42,527 nucleotides of DNA from Planctomycetota bacterium (lineage in GTDB: Bacteria > Planctomycetota > UBA8742 > JACQVU01 > JANLHZ01): NCBI GenBank assembly GCA_024653775.1, contig JANLHZ010000329.1, positions 1 through 42,527 of the forward strand, written 5' to 3'. Under the pieces are notes generated by a model. That model had not been told where the DNA came from and did not search any database. It worked only from the letters and a program-made list of their open reading frames with translations. Made by a program: the position numbers and the translations under genes. Shown here piece after piece: positions 42,416 to 42,527 of the stretch (position 1 is its first letter; the number at the start of each line of letters is the position of its first letter).

Positions 42416-42527
42416 GTAACTGTTCACTGGGTAGTTCGCGTTCGTAGTGGCGCCGTAAGGCGCTTCTTTGATCCACCACACCGCGAAAATATGCTCTCAC
42501 GAGCACACTACGAACAGATTCCCGCTA
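42416..42527 (-). mobile_element. IS66-type MITE, copy C (truncated by window end)
   Basis: Begins GTAACTGTTCACTGGGTAG, one base different from the other copies, and runs in the opposite orientation to copy A, matching its complement along the interior (for example CGTAGTGGCGCCGTAAGGCG). It sits exactly after the T-run of the terminator. If intact, the copy should end about 34 bp past the window and be followed by TCTTTTTT, the 8 bases before it. Confidence 0.82.

Overview
The window looks like chromosomal DNA of an uncultured Gram-negative, didermic bacterium with moderately high GC. The outer membrane is indicated by a TolC-family factor, a C-terminal-Phe beta-barrel protein and lipoproteins. 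The mix (C25 peptidase, DUF6677-like membrane protein, SPFH protein, very repeat-rich spacers) suggests a planctomycete-like or other candidate-phylum lineage, but the sequence alone does not settle this. No rRNA, tRNA or CRISPR array was seen.

Layout. 1-255: start of a secreted protein on the minus strand. 652-4374: two secreted proteins on plus, a gingipain-like C25 peptidase and a propeller plus helical-toroid protein. 4407-9886: a two-gene DNA modification/restriction locus on minus, with Mod and Res translationally coupled. 9887-10883: gene-free and built from several different inverted repeats. 10884-17306: RluA-type pseudouridine synthase, ECF-like sigma factor, two small membrane proteins, an SPFH protein and an atypical P1B-type ATPase. 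17399-20870: outer-membrane barrel and TolC-like protein on minus. 20965-23024: ferredoxin, PEGA lipoprotein and WecA/MraY-type sugar-phosphate transferase on plus.

23251-37202: a one-strand cassette of phage-virion-like genes. In order these are portal, scaffold, SU10-like major capsid protein, a small protein, a connector-like protein, a jelly-roll protein, a small helical protein, a 961-aa LamG/FN3 protein, a 389-aa protein and a 1052-aa tail hub/fibre-like protein. I see no terminase, protease, tape measure, sheath, integrase, lysis or replication gene. The spacers carry the same repeat families as the rest of the chromosome. This is the best candidate for an undescribed system (domesticated particle, GTA-like agent) or for a long-resident prophage remnant.

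37224-42527: two tiny divergent genes, a second RluA-type synthase overlapping a CRP/FNR regulator, a large anti-sigma-like membrane protein with a proline/glutamine-rich segment, and a small Pro/Ala/Glu/Thr-repeat lipoprotein with a strong terminator.

The second theme is small non-coding repeats. Three copies of a ~145-bp element have GTAA-starting inverted ends; two of them show perfect 8-bp target duplications (CTTTGTCT, CAATTTCC), which matches what is known of IS66-family ends. Other families include a ~106-bp element flanked by CTTAG, a double-hairpin unit, a GCGGAC/GTCCGC hairpin, AATTACG heptad arrays, and TAGGG/GGAGTAGG runs. Several repeats supply stop codons, C-terminal codons or ribosome-binding sites of neighbouring genes.
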